In this document: piece after piece, positions 40,210-51,335 of the stretch
Layout of the letters: every line of letters starts with the position of its first letter
How positions within the stretch are numbered: the stretch's first letter is position 1
Assembly (NCBI RefSeq): GCF_015645095.1
Contig: NZ_JADOTW010000005.1
Location: forward strand, 1-64,000
Source of the DNA: Halomonas sp. 328
GTDB lineage: Bacteria > Pseudomonadota > Gammaproteobacteria > Pseudomonadales > Halomonadaceae
DNA length: 64,000 bases
Direction of reading: 5' to 3'
The notes under the pieces: generated by a model
The model's database searches: none
The model's input: the letters and a program-made list of their open reading frames with translations, nothing else
Told to the model about the DNA's origin: nothing
Translations under genes and position numbers: made by a program

Positions 40210-41712
40210 TTAGTCGCCGGAGGGCAGGGGACGCTCCTGCTTGGCGCCCTGGAAGGCGAAGTAAGCAAAGAAGGCCGCCATCACCACATAGCCCAGGGCG
40301 AAGTCCGGGGCGGCATTGAAGGCCAGCTTGGGAGCGTGCATCAGCCCCACGAAGGAGAAGCCCGCCGCCACCAGGGCGAAGGCCGCGGCGCGGCGGAACT
40401 GCTGGTCGATCACCGAGACGGTCATGGCGCCGAGCATGATGGCGGTGAACATGGCGCCCTGGCCCAGGGGCACGATGCCGCTGGAGATGCCGGCCACCGT
40501 CTCCTCGGCGGCGCGGCCGAAGCGGGTCATCACGTAGTTGGCGAAGTAGGGCAGCATGGCCAGGGCCACCGCCGGATAGTAGCGGGTGTCGTTGGTCTGG
40601 AAGGCAGTGGCGATCATCGACATGCCGACGAAGACCAGGATCGGCGCCACCACCGAGACCGGGATGATGGCCGCCAGGACGGCGATCAGGCCGAACATGG
40701 TGGCGATGGCATAGACGGCCCCATTGAGGATGCTGTAGCCACGCCCGGCCCCCATCCACTTGGCCCCCACGGTGGCGATATAGACCGTGGTGGGGAAGAC
40801 CCCACCGAACAGGGCGCCGAGCATGGTGCCCACGCCATCCACCGCCTGACACTCGCGGACGTCATAGCGGTCACCGGCGGCCTCCATCGCCTCCACGTTG
40901 TTCATGGTCTCGATGGCGTTGTAGAGGGTGATCGGCAGTACCACGGTGAGGATCGCCAGCATGCTGGTGAAGAGCAGTCCCAGCCCCTCGAACCAGGCCA
41001 TGTTGGGCAGCAGCGGATAGAAGCCCAGGTGGGTGAAGGCGTCGCTGAACTGGCCCTCCTCGGTGGCGCCGATCAGGTAGGCCAGCACCGAGCCGATGAT
41101 GATGGCGAACAGCGAGGTGGGCAGCCGGAAGGGCATGGCCACCCGGGCCACCAGGCCGACGATGATGATCGCCAGCACCAGCAGGCCCACCACCGGTATC
41201 TCCAGGGTCTTGAAGAGCATCTCGCCGGCGATAAAGGTCAATGCCACCCCGGCCACGGCGCCCAGCATGGCGGCCCGCGGCAGGTTGCGCTGCACCCAGC
41301 GGCCGACCAGGCTGATCACCGCCTCGATGGCGCCACTGATAAAGCAGGCCGCCACGGCCACTTTCCAGGCCAGCTCGGCGTCGCCGGTCAACTGCTTGGC
41401 GGGTAGCAGCACGCCGAACAGGAAGACGAACATCACCGGAGTGGAGATGCCGTAGGAGAGGGCGGTGACGTCGGCGCGGTTCTCCTTGCGAGCCAGGCGC
41501 GCGGCGCTATAGGCGTAGTAGAAGTTGCCCACCATCACCGCCACGGCGGCACCGGGCAGCACCTGGCCGAAGACGATGGAGGCCGGGAAGCCCAGGCCCA
41601 ACATGGTGATGGCGATGATCACGAAGTTGGCAATATTGTTCTGGAAGAGGGCGAAGAAGGCATCGGTGTCCTCCTTCTTGTACCAGGGGTAATGCACGGC
41701 GGGGGTGGTCAT
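40210..41712 (-). CDS. NCS2-type nucleobase/xanthine-uracil family permease
   Basis: A 500-residue membrane protein with about twelve to fourteen helices. The motif-like ALSYGISTPVMFVFLFGVLL and LYNAIETMNNVEAMEAAGDR fit the xanthine/uracil/ascorbate permease superfamily, in which the acidic residue of the ETMNN region binds substrate. The substrate may be a purine or another weak acid. It is transcribed in the same direction as phhABC, but a terminator separates them, so it is probably expressed alone. Confidence 0.8.
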   Translation of the reverse strand: MTTPAVHYPWYKKEDTDAFFALFQNNIANFVIIAITMLGLGFPASIVFGQVLPGAAVAVMVGNFYYAYSAARLARKENRADVTALSYGISTPVMFVFLFGVLLPAKQLTGDAELAWKVAVAACFISGAIEAVISLVGRWVQRNLPRAAMLGAVAGVALTFIAGEMLFKTLEIPVVGLLVLAIIIVGLVARVAMPFRLPTSLFAIIIGSVLAYLIGATEEGQFSDAFTHLGFYPLLPNMAWFEGLGLLFTSMLAILTVVLPITLYNAIETMNNVEAMEAAGDRYDVRECQAVDGVGTMLGALFGGVFPTTVYIATVGAKWMGAGRGYSILNGAVYAIATMFGLIAVLAAIIPVSVVAPILVFVGMSMIATAFQTNDTRYYPAVALAMLPYFANYVMTRFGRAAEETVAGISSGIVPLGQGAMFTAIMLGAMTVSVIDQQFRRAAAFALVAAGFSFVGLMHAPKLAFNAAPDFALGYVVMAAFFAYFAFQGAKQERPLPSGD

Positions 41713-41890
41713 AGTGGCCTCGTTTTATTGGACGTTGTGCAAGGCAAAGGCTTGATTAGCGGAGTCAGTCTGACCTAGAACTGACCGCTTGGTCAATTTC
41801 TGCTTGCCTGGGGCGTCCGGCGATGGTAGGCGGCGGATTCTAACCCACTGATAAACCAGCGCAAGCTATGCCGCTTATCATCCTGGCGAG

Positions 41891-41925
41891 GAGTAAGGAG
41901 TAAGGCGTGAGGCGTAAGGCGTGAA
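41891..41925. repeat. five tandem heptamers
   Basis: GAGTAAG, GAGTAAG, GCGTGAG, GCGTAAG and GCGTGAA stand head to tail, fitting G(A/C)GT(A/G)A(G/A). They lie between the phhC terminator and the permease gene. Confidence 0.8.
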
Positions 41926-41957
41926 AACACCCAGCCCGGGCCAAGGCCCAGGCTGGG
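41926..41957 (-). terminator. terminator of phhABC
   Basis: On the minus strand cccagcctgggcc pairs with ggcccgggctggg (one mismatch) around TT and is followed by tgtttt. It is 24 bases past the phhC stop. Confidence 0.75.
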
Positions 41958-41980
41958 GAGGTCTCTGGAGGGCTGGCGGC

Positions 41981-43168
41981 TTAGTTGACCGCGGCGATGG
42001 CCTTGGCCAGATACTCCAGGTTCTCGGTGGAGAAGCCCGCCACATTGGCGCGGCCGGAGCGCACCATGTAGATGCCGAACTCGTCGCGCAGGCGGTCCAC
42101 CTGCTCCGGGGCGAGGCCGGTGTAGGAGAACATGCCGCGCTGCTCGCCCACGCAGGCGTATTTCTCGGCCAGGCCATGGGGCTTGAGGGCCGCCACGAAG
42201 TCCTGGCGCAGGCCGTTGATGCGGTCGCGCATCTCGGTGAGCTCCGTGCGCCACTGGGCGGCCAGTTCGGCGGACTCGAGGATCTCGGTGACGATGGCGC
42301 CGCCGTGGGAGGGCGGGTTGGAGTAGTTCTCCCGGGCCACGATGGCCATCTGGGAGCGTACGTTCTCCATCTGCTCGTTGGTCTTGGCCACGGCGATCAT
42401 GGCGCCGGTGCGTTCGCTGTAGATGCCGAAGTTCTTGGAACAGGAGCTGGTGATCAGCACCTCGTCCAGGTTCTCGGCCAGCAGGCGCACGCCGAAGGCG
42501 TCCTCGTCGAGGCCCTCGCCGAAGCCCTGGTAGGCGAAGTCGACCAGCGGCAGCAGCTCGCGCTCCTGGACCACCGCCAGCACCTGACGCCACTGGTCCT
42601 GGGAGAGGTCGAAGCCGGAGGGGTTGTGGCAGCAGGCGTGGAGCACCACCACGTCACCCACCGGGATCTCCTTGAGGGCGGCCAGCATGCCGGCGAAGTC
42701 GAGGCGGTTCTCGGCATCCACGTAGGGGTACTTGCCGAGCTTGAGGCCGGCGGCCTCGAAGATGCCCAGGTGGTTCGGCCAGGTCGGGTCGCTGACCCAG
42801 ATGCCCTTGCCGGGCAGCTGGCTCTTGATGAAGTCGGCGGCCAGGCGCAGGGCGCCGGTGCCGCCCGGGGACTGGGTGGCGCTGGCGCGGCCGGCGTCCA
42901 GCACCGGGGAGTCGGCACCGAAGATCAGCGGCAGGATCACCTTGCCATAGCGGGGGTCGCCATGGGAGCCGATATAGGTCTTGGTGGTCTCGTTCTTCAG
43001 CAGCAGCGCCTCGGCCTCCTTGACGGCGCGCATTACCGGGGTGTTGCCCTTGGCATCACGATAGACCCCGACCCCCAGGTCCACCTTGTTGGGGTTGGTG
43101 TCCTTGTTGAAGGCCTCGATGAGCCCGAGGATGGCATCCCCGGGCACCCGCTGAATCTGCTCGAACAT
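41981..43168 (-). CDS. phhC: aromatic-amino-acid / aspartate aminotransferase
   Basis: A 395-residue class I PLP aminotransferase of the AspC/TyrB group. SSCSKNFGIYSERTGA carries the PLP lysine. ACCHNPSGFD and VRSGRANVAGF (the arginine binds the substrate carboxylate) are group signatures. Its ATG follows the phhB stop directly. Position as third gene of phhAB-C implies that tyrosine to 4-hydroxyphenylpyruvate is its main job, as in Pseudomonas; aspartate is a likely second substrate. Confidence 0.92.
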   Translation of the reverse strand: MFEQIQRVPGDAILGLIEAFNKDTNPNKVDLGVGVYRDAKGNTPVMRAVKEAEALLLKNETTKTYIGSHGDPRYGKVILPLIFGADSPVLDAGRASATQSPGGTGALRLAADFIKSQLPGKGIWVSDPTWPNHLGIFEAAGLKLGKYPYVDAENRLDFAGMLAALKEIPVGDVVVLHACCHNPSGFDLSQDQWRQVLAVVQERELLPLVDFAYQGFGEGLDEDAFGVRLLAENLDEVLITSSCSKNFGIYSERTGAMIAVAKTNEQMENVRSQMAIVARENYSNPPSHGGAIVTEILESAELAAQWRTELTEMRDRINGLRQDFVAALKPHGLAEKYACVGEQRGMFSYTGLAPEQVDRLRDEFGIYMVRSGRANVAGFSTENLEYLAKAIAAVN

Positions 43169-43507
43169 TTACGCTGCTACCTCGTCGGTTCTGGCGGCTA
43201 GGATGAAGTCGTTCTTGTGCAGGCCCTTCATCTCGTGGGACCACCAGGTCACCGTGACCTTGCCCCACTCGGTGAGCAGGGCCGGATGGTGACCGGCGGC
43301 CTCGGCGATCTCCCCCACGCGATTGGTGAAGGCCAGGGCCTGCTGGAAGTTGCGGAAGGTGAAGACCCGCTCCAGCTGCATGATGCCATCGCGCTCGATG
43401 ATCTGCCACTGGGGCAGGTCGGCCAGGTAGGTGTCGCGCTCCTCCGGGGTCACATGGGGGGCATCCCAGCGGCAGGCCTCGCAGTGTTGCCGGGCAAGTT
43501 CGCTCAT
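43169..43507 (-). CDS. phhB: pterin-4a-carbinolamine dehydratase
   Basis: A 112-residue protein that regenerates the tetrahydropterin cofactor of PhhA. The active-site motif is GHHPAL, with [14 protein letters not shown] following. It is between phhA (30 bases upstream) and phhC (no gap). The N-terminal CEACRWDAP is usual for bacterial PhhB. Confidence 0.94.
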   Translation of the reverse strand: MSELARQHCEACRWDAPHVTPEERDTYLADLPQWQIIERDGIMQLERVFTFRNFQQALAFTNRVGEIAEAAGHHPALLTEWGKVTVTWWSHEMKGLHKNDFILAARTDEVAA

Positions 43508-43537
43508 GGCGTGGCTCCTGATCGGTCGGAAGGTGGC

Positions 43538-44347
43538 TTAATGGGTGGCCTGAGACTCGCTCGCCGCCTCCTCCTTGGGGGGAAAGCGGGGCGGGTAGAG
43601 GCCCAGCGCCATGGCCTGATGGACCAGCGCCATGATGTCACGCCGGGCCAGTTCCTGCAGGCTTTCCAGGCTATCGAGAACATAGTAGAGGGGCTGGAGA
43701 ATATCGATGCGATAGGGGGTGCGCAGGGCGTCCAGGGCATCGAAGGGATAGTGCTCGGGGACCGCCGAGAGGGCGTAGCGGGTCTCCCTGGGGGAGGAGA
43801 GGATGCCGCCGCCGTAGATGCGCCGCCCCTGGGGCGTTTCCACCAGGCCGAACTCCACCGTCATCCAGTAGAGGCGTGCCAGGTAGACTCGCTCGGCGGG
43901 GCCCGCCGCCAGGCCCAACCGGCCATAGGTGGCGGTGAAATCGGCGAAGCCCGGGTGGGTGAGCATGGGGCAGTGGCCGAAGAGCTCGTGGAAGATGTCC
44001 GGCTCCTGCAGGTAGTCCATCTCCTCGGGGGTGCGGATAAAGGTGGCCACCGGGAAGCGCCGGTCGGCCAGCAGCTCGAAGAAGGTATCGAAGGGGATCA
44101 GCGCCGGCACCGGGGCGGTGCGCCAGCCGGTGGCGGCCTCCAGCACGCGATCCACCTCGGCCAGCTGGGGGATGCGCTCCCGGGGTAGGGCGAGTCGCTC
44201 CAGGCCGTCCAGGTAGGCCTGGCAGGCGCGCCCGGGGAGTAGTTCGAGCTGGCGCCGGATCAGGGCCTGCCAGGTGGCGTTTTCCACCTCGCTGTAGGCG
44301 ATATGGCCGCGGGCATCGGGTTGGTGGGCCTGATACTGGGTCGTCAT
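43538..44347 (-). CDS. phhA: phenylalanine 4-monooxygenase
   Basis: A 269-residue iron- and pterin-dependent hydroxylase that turns phenylalanine into tyrosine. The start at 44347 (MTTQYQAHQPDARGHIAYSE) has GGAGGTG upstream; longer in-frame starts are unlikely. The iron ligands are H120 and H125 in DIFHELFGHCP and E165 in YWMTVEFGL. It is the first gene of phhABC. A TyrR/PhhR-type box lies about 200 bases upstream, shared with the divergent regulator. Confidence 0.95.
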   Translation of the reverse strand: MTTQYQAHQPDARGHIAYSEVENATWQALIRRQLELLPGRACQAYLDGLERLALPRERIPQLAEVDRVLEAATGWRTAPVPALIPFDTFFELLADRRFPVATFIRTPEEMDYLQEPDIFHELFGHCPMLTHPGFADFTATYGRLGLAAGPAERVYLARLYWMTVEFGLVETPQGRRIYGGGILSSPRETRYALSAVPEHYPFDALDALRTPYRIDILQPLYYVLDSLESLQELARRDIMALVHQAMALGLYPPRFPPKEEAASESQATH

Positions 44348-44544
44348 GGGGCACCTCCGGCCTGGCCGTGGACGCACTTGCAGTGTAGACGGGCGCTGGC
44401 GGGGCCCGGTGGCGTACCGCCCCGGGGCGGCCATGGCACCGGGGCCCGTACCGTCAACCTACCCTTACGACCGGCGCCGCCGCCGGGGCGTTCCTCTTCG
44501 TGGGATGGCGGCGGCGGAAGTGGCTTGCCAGGTGCCTGGGGCGG

Positions 44545-44562
44545 TGTCACGATATCTTTACA
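44545..44562. promoter_or_regulatory. TyrR/PhhR-type box between phhA and the regulator gene
   Basis: TGTCAC-GATATC-TTTACA keeps the TGT-N12-ACA frame of the TyrR consensus TGTAAA-N6-TTTACA. It is closely matched by the box at 62808 in front of hpd. It lies 75 bases before the regulator ATG. No other gene is seen in 44348-44636. Confidence 0.65.
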
Positions 44563-44636
44563 AACCGGTCAGGCAGGCGTGACGCCAAAAGCGCGTCAGG
44601 GGCCGCTTTTTACGACAAGTGCTTGATGAGAGCGTT

Positions 44637-46223
44637 ATGCGATTAAAGTTTCACTGCCAGAACCGCATCGGCATCCTGCGGGATATCGTCGCCCAGTTCG
44701 CCGACTATGGGGTCAACGTGGCCCGGGGCGAGGTGGGGGGCGACCACGGCAACACCATCTATCTCTACCTGCCGCAACTGCTCAATGCCCAGCTGGCGAC
44801 CCTCAAACCGGCGCTGGAGCAGATCCCCGGGGTTTTCGGCGTCAAGCGGGTCAGCCTGATGCCCAGCGAGCGCCGCCACCTGGAGCTGGATGCGCTCTTG
44901 TCGTCGCTCTCCGACCCGGTGATGTCCATCGACATGGAGGGCCATATCGTCGCCGCCAACCGCGCCGCGGGGCAGATGCTGGGAGTGCGGGTGGACGAGG
45001 TGCCGGGGCTCTCCCTGGACCGCTACCTGCCGGATCTCGACCTGCCGGCGCTGATCCGCCGCAACAACGCCCGGGTCAATGGCCTGCGCCTCAAGCTCGG
45101 CGAGGCCACCTACCTGGCAGATATCTCGCCGCTGCACAGCGACAAGGACGACGACGTGGCCTCCCTGGCCGGCGCCGTGGTGACCCTGCATCGGGCCGAC
45201 CGCATCGGCGAGCGCATCTACCAGGTGCAGCGCCAGGAGCTGCGCGGCTTCGATGCGCTCTTCCAGGCCAGCCCGCGGCTCGCCGCGGTAATCCGCGAGG
45301 CGCGGCGCATGGCGCCCCTCGATGCCCCCCTGCTGATCCAGGGCGAGACCGGTACCGGCAAGGAGCTGCTGGCCCGGGCCTGTCACCTGGCCAGCCCCCG
45401 CGGCCAGGCGCCCTTTATGGCGTTGAACTGCGCCGGCCTGCCGGAGTCGATGGCCGAGACAGAGCTGTTCGGCTATGCCCCCGGCGCCTTCGAGGGCGCC
45501 CGCCCGGAGGGCAAGCTGGGGCTGCTGGAGCTGACCGCCGGCGGCACCATCTTCCTCGACGAGGTGGGGGAGATGAGCCCGCGGCTGCAGGTGAAGCTGC
45601 TGCGTTTCCTGCAGGACGGCGGCTTTCGCCGCGTGGGCAGCGACGAGGAGACCTACCTGGACGTGCGGGTGATCTGCGCCACCCAGCAGGACCTGCCGGC
45701 GCTATGCGCCGAGGGGCGCTTCCGGGAAGACCTTTACCACCGCCTCAACGTGCTCTCCCTGACGGTGCCGCCGCTGCGCGACTGCCTGGACGGCATCGAG
45801 CCCCTGGCCGAGCACTTCCTCGACCGCGCCGCCCGCCAGATCGGCTGCCCCCTGCCGCGGCTCTCCGTCGAGGCCCTGGCGCGGCTGGCCGGCTACCACT
45901 GGCCGGGCAATGTGCGTCAACTGGAGAACGTGCTCTTCCAGGCGGCCTCCCTCTGCGAGGGCGAGGTGATCGAGGCGGGGCACCTGCGCCTGCCGGCGGT
46001 GGGCAGGCGCCAGGGACTGGACGGCATCGACCTGGAGGGTCCGCTCGCCGATATCCTCGGCGAGGTGGAGCGCCGGGTGCTGGCGGCCCTCTACCCCCAG
46101 TACCCGTCGAGCCGCCAGTTGGGCAAGCGCCTGGGGGTCTCGCATACCACCATCGCCAACAAGCTCAAGCGCCACGGCATCGGGGGGGAGGAGCCGGGAA
46201 GCACGAAAGAGGGAAGCCAGTAG
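44637..46223 (+). CDS. TyrR/PhhR-family transcriptional regulator
   Basis: A 528-residue regulator starting at ATG 44637 (MRLKFHCQNRIGILRDIVAQ). It has an ACT domain (1-75), a PAS domain (about 80-190), an AAA+ domain with Walker A GETGTGKE (236-243) and a C-terminal helix-turn-helix (SSRQLGKRLGVSHTTIANKL). The sigma-54 contact loop GAFTGA is GAFEGA (283-288), as expected for TyrR relatives that work with sigma-70. It is divergent from phhABC and most likely activates phenylalanine and tyrosine catabolism. PhhR is the nearest functional name. Confidence 0.9.
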   Translation: MRLKFHCQNRIGILRDIVAQFADYGVNVARGEVGGDHGNTIYLYLPQLLNAQLATLKPALEQIPGVFGVKRVSLMPSERRHLELDALLSSLSDPVMSIDMEGHIVAANRAAGQMLGVRVDEVPGLSLDRYLPDLDLPALIRRNNARVNGLRLKLGEATYLADISPLHSDKDDDVASLAGAVVTLHRADRIGERIYQVQRQELRGFDALFQASPRLAAVIREARRMAPLDAPLLIQGETGTGKELLARACHLASPRGQAPFMALNCAGLPESMAETELFGYAPGAFEGARPEGKLGLLELTAGGTIFLDEVGEMSPRLQVKLLRFLQDGGFRRVGSDEETYLDVRVICATQQDLPALCAEGRFREDLYHRLNVLSLTVPPLRDCLDGIEPLAEHFLDRAARQIGCPLPRLSVEALARLAGYHWPGNVRQLENVLFQAASLCEGEVIEAGHLRLPAVGRRQGLDGIDLEGPLADILGEVERRVLAALYPQYPSSRQLGKRLGVSHTTIANKLKRHGIGGEEPGSTKEGSQ

Positions 46224-46254
46224 AAGGAAGACAGACGACAGAAGGAGGCCGCCG

Positions 46255-46845
46255 ATGAAGCTACCGCGCTGGCTGAAGCTGACCTTTAGCCTCTGGATCC
46301 TGGGTTGGGCGCCGGCCTATGCCTGGCTGCTGGGGCCCCAGAACTTCTTCTGGCTATGCAACCTGGCCAGTTTCCTGCTGCTGGTCGGCCTGTGGCGGGA
46401 GAGCCGCCTGCTCTGTTCCATGCAGTGGCTGGCGGTGGCCCTGGTGGGGCTGCTGTGGGGCCTGGACGTGGCGGGGGCGGCGCTGTTCGGTGTTCACCCC
46501 ATCGGCGGCACCGAGTACATGTTCGACCCGGACCATCCCGCCCTGGCCAAGGCGCTCTCCTTCTATCACCTGGTGTTGCCGGCGGTGGCGGGGTTCGCCG
46601 TCTGGCGGCTGGGCTACGATCGCCGCGCCCTGGGTGGCCAGGCCCTGCTGACGGCGCTGGTGATCCCGCTGACCTATCTCCTTACCGAGGCCGAGCGCAA
46701 TATCAACTGGGTGGAGGGGCCCTTCGGGGTGCCCCAGGAGACCCTGGCCCCCATCCTCTACCTGCCGCTGTTGATGATCCTGTGGCCCCTGGCCCTCTAT
46801 CTGCCCGTGCACCTGGCCACCCTCTGGGCAGGCCGACGGCGTTAA
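46255..46845 (+). CDS. small polytopic membrane protein, unknown function
   Basis: A 196-residue protein with about six hydrophobic segments (for example FFWLCNLASFLLLVGLW and QWLAVALVGLLWGLDVAGAA) and a basic end, LPVHLATLWAGRRR. I do not recognise a named family. It follows the TyrR-type gene by 31 bases of purine-rich sequence and may be cotranscribed with it. Its last 15 codons, including the stop, are the first unit of a 75-base tandem repeat. Confidence 0.8.
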   Translation: MKLPRWLKLTFSLWILGWAPAYAWLLGPQNFFWLCNLASFLLLVGLWRESRLLCSMQWLAVALVGLLWGLDVAGAALFGVHPIGGTEYMFDPDHPALAKALSFYHLVLPAVAGFAVWRLGYDRRALGGQALLTALVIPLTYLLTEAERNINWVEGPFGVPQETLAPILYLPLLMILWPLALYLPVHLATLWAGRRR

Positions 46846-46961
46846 GGTTTGTGGGCCAGGCCCGGTGCCTTCACTCTGCCCGTGCACCTGGCCACGCTCT
46901 GGGCAGGCCGACGGCGTTAAGGTTTGTGGGCCAGGCCCGGCGCCTTCACCCTGCCCGTGCA
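46801..46961. repeat. 75-base tandem repeat made of a convergent gene junction
   Basis: Two full 75-base copies (46801-46875 and 46876-46950) plus 11 bases of a third. Each full copy encodes on the plus strand the membrane-protein end LPVHLATLWAGRRR and stop. On the minus strand it encodes VKAPGLAHKP and stop, a diverged version of the RecQ end VAALGLAQEH. The two stops overlap in TTAA. Copies 1 and 2 differ at three positions that I can see. Confidence 0.88.
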
Positions 46962-46996
46962 TCTATTGACCCTGGCGGCCGCCGCTTGCGGCGGTA

Positions 46997-48964
<1,968 letters not shown>

Positions 48965-49018
48965 GGCGAGGCTCCTCATCCTTGACGTGACTGAACCTCT
49001 TATCTTACACGCCTGGCC

Positions 49019-49047
49019 ATGACCCGACCCGGCAGCCTTGGCATAAT
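49019..49047 (+). promoter_or_regulatory. possible sigma-70 promoter of jetABCD
   Basis: ATGACC (49019-49024), a 17-base spacer and CATAAT (49042-49047) match the consensus at 4/6 and 5/6. The start would fall about 20 bases before the jetA ATG at 49074. It lies in the recQ/jetA divergent region. Confidence 0.4.
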
Positions 49048-49073
49048 GGCCGTTTTGGCCTCAGGGAAGACCC

Positions 49074-50501
49074 ATGACCGCCTGGAGCAAGTTGCTGGTC
49101 GCCACCACCCGGCTGATCGATCTGCACGACAGCGCCCACGAGCCCGGCTCGCCCTTTATCCAGGTGACCCAGGAGCAGCGCCGCGGCCTGCGCGACGGCT
49201 ACTGGCTCGACCTGGGCTGCCTGCTGCTGGATTACCTGCTGGAGATGGACTTCGCCACCAACAGCGCCTTCGTCACCCAGGGACGTTGCCTGGCCCACCT
49301 GCGCACCGCCTACCCGGCGCAGTATGGAGAACTCGCCCAGGACGACCTGGGCTTCGTCATCAATCTGCTCGCGACCCCCAGCGAGCTGCACTTCCGCCAG
49401 CCGGGGGAGGCCGAGGCGCGGCGCCGGCGCAGCACCAAGCGCACCGCCCTGATCGAGAAGCAGGGCCAGACCGGCCAGGTGCGGCTCACCGCCAGCGGTC
49501 GCCAGGCGGTGACCCTGGCCGGCCAGGTGGAGGACCTGCTCTATTCCGAGTACGACGCCGCCAAGGTGCTGGCGGCCCTGGCCCGCGGTGACTTCGCGCG
49601 GATTCCCGATATCACCAACCAGATCCTGCTGGCGATCCGCGGCCTGACCCAGGAGCTGCGCCGGGTGCGCGAGAACCCCACCCGGGAGGGCAAGCTGGCG
49701 GCGCTGCTGGACAACCAGCGCCACTACCACCATGCCCTCTCCACCATCCAGCAGACCCTGCTCGATGCCCGTGCCCAACTGGTCAGCCCGCAGCTCGGCG
49801 AGCGCTTCGCCGCCTGGTGCGAGGCCCAGCCGGACGGGGAGGCCTGGGACCTGCGGGTGCTCTCCGGGGCCATCGGCCGGGTGCTCACCGCCATCGAGAA
49901 CCTCTCCCGGCGCCTCGCCGAGCTGCTCGCCGATATCGCCGAGGGGCGCATCCAGTCCATGGGCGTGGTGGATTTCACCGACCTGGCCCGGGGCCTGCTG
50001 GCGGTGCCGCCGGCGCCGGCGCTGCGCGATGCCCTGGTGGCGCGGCTGATGCCGCGATCGCCGCGGGTGGCCATGCCTCGGCCGGTGAGCCTGATTCCCC
50101 TGCTGGAGAGCCGTCGCGCCGAGGTCAGTCATGCCGCCCTGGTGTTCGACGCCGAGCCCGGGGCCACCCCGGAGGATCCGCTGCTGGCCCGCTTCCTCGA
50201 GGCCCGTGGCCCGGCCCTCAGGGCGCGCCTGGCCAGGGCGCCGTTGGCGCTGCCGGAGGCCCTGGACGAGGGCTGGCATCGCTTCGAGGAGGGCGACTGC
50301 CTGGCCCAACTGCTCAACACCTTCGTCGATACCGCCCTGCTGGATGCCCGGCTGCGAGTGGGCATCGAGCCGACTCCCTTCGAGGTGACCCTGGAGGATG
50401 GCCGGGTGATCCGCGGCGAGGTGACCCCCTCGCTGCGCCTGGCTTCTGCGCCCCTCGATGTCGTTTCCCCGAGTGCCGCCACCGCCAAGGATGAATGCTG
50501 A
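49074..50501 (+). CDS. jetA: Wadjet/Mks kleisin-like subunit (JetA/MksF)
   Basis: A 475-residue, mostly helical protein with no signal peptide. An N-terminal winged-helix-like part (about 1-140) is followed by a long helical middle and a C-terminal domain. Its size and its place ahead of an MksE-like gene, a giant SMC-like ATPase and a Toprim protein identify it as the kleisin of an MksBEFG (Wadjet) complex. In such complexes the kleisin links the SMC heads. Primary sequence similarity is too low to call the Wadjet type by eye. jetB follows with no gap. Confidence 0.75.
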   Translation: MTAWSKLLVATTRLIDLHDSAHEPGSPFIQVTQEQRRGLRDGYWLDLGCLLLDYLLEMDFATNSAFVTQGRCLAHLRTAYPAQYGELAQDDLGFVINLLATPSELHFRQPGEAEARRRRSTKRTALIEKQGQTGQVRLTASGRQAVTLAGQVEDLLYSEYDAAKVLAALARGDFARIPDITNQILLAIRGLTQELRRVRENPTREGKLAALLDNQRHYHHALSTIQQTLLDARAQLVSPQLGERFAAWCEAQPDGEAWDLRVLSGAIGRVLTAIENLSRRLAELLADIAEGRIQSMGVVDFTDLARGLLAVPPAPALRDALVARLMPRSPRVAMPRPVSLIPLLESRRAEVSHAALVFDAEPGATPEDPLLARFLEARGPALRARLARAPLALPEALDEGWHRFEEGDCLAQLLNTFVDTALLDARLRVGIEPTPFEVTLEDGRVIRGEVTPSLRLASAPLDVVSPSAATAKDEC

Positions 50502-51335
50502 ATGAACATGACCGAGATGGGCGAAGTGGTCGCCTACCTGTTGCGCTACCGCAGCGCCGAACGCAGTCCCGCCGGACGCAAGCGGCGTGCCGCCCGGGAA
50601 GGCCAGGTCTCCGAGCGGGATGTCTGCGCCCTGCTCGACGATGCCAGCGACACCGAGCGCGAGGGGCTGCGCGACTTCCTGGCCGGCATGGGGCTGCGCC
50701 TCACCGCCTTCGAGGCCGGGGACTATCCCGGCATCGCCCCGGGGTCCCGCTATTATGCGCTGCTGGCGGATCCGCAGCTGGAGCAGCCGCCGCTGTTCTC
50801 CCGGGAGGCGATCTTCGAGGCCCTGCGCCTGCGCCAGGAGAGCCGCGGCGAACTGGCCCAGTGGTACCTGCAGCTGTGGCTGCTGATGCAGGCCCTGCTC
50901 TATACCCGCTACAACCGGGCACTCTCCGATGTCAGCCGTTACCAGGAGGCGACCTTCGCCAGCGGCGAGCTGCTGGAGCTGCTGCGCGACCAGCTCGAGG
51001 CCCTGCGCGACCTGGGCGAGGCGGCCCCGGAGACCAGTCGCGCCCTGCTCGAGGAGCGCGGCGAGGACCTCAGCCGCCGGGTGCGCGCCTTTATCGACCT
51101 GCAGGTGCGCGCCGGCCTGCTGGAGGCTCCCCGGGACGAGGCCGGGGAGGGCGATATCTGGCAGCAGACCCTGCTCGGGGCCCTGGAGGCGGAGCAGGTG
51201 GGCATCCACCAGTTGGCCCATCTGCAGGCCCTGGCCCGCGGCGCGGCGGGTGAGGCAGCGGAGAGCGACGGCGAGGAGAGGGACACCGAGGCGTCGGATG
51301 CCGAGGAAATGGATGCCGAGGAGGATCGGGCATGA
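50502..51335 (+). CDS. jetB: Wadjet/Mks accessory subunit (JetB/MksE)
   Basis: A 277-residue protein with two winged-helix-like regions, the KITE-type architecture of MksE/MukE. TEMGEVVAYLLRYRSAER starts it and a very acidic tail ends it (ESDGEERDTEASDAEEMDAE). It binds the kleisin. The stop overlaps the jetC start in ATGA at 51332, so the two are translationally coupled. ATG 50508 is an alternative start. Confidence 0.75.
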   Translation: MNMTEMGEVVAYLLRYRSAERSPAGRKRRAAREGQVSERDVCALLDDASDTEREGLRDFLAGMGLRLTAFEAGDYPGIAPGSRYYALLADPQLEQPPLFSREAIFEALRLRQESRGELAQWYLQLWLLMQALLYTRYNRALSDVSRYQEATFASGELLELLRDQLEALRDLGEAAPETSRALLEERGEDLSRRVRAFIDLQVRAGLLEAPRDEAGEGDIWQQTLLGALEAEQVGIHQLAHLQALARGAAGEAAESDGEERDTEASDAEEMDAEEDRA

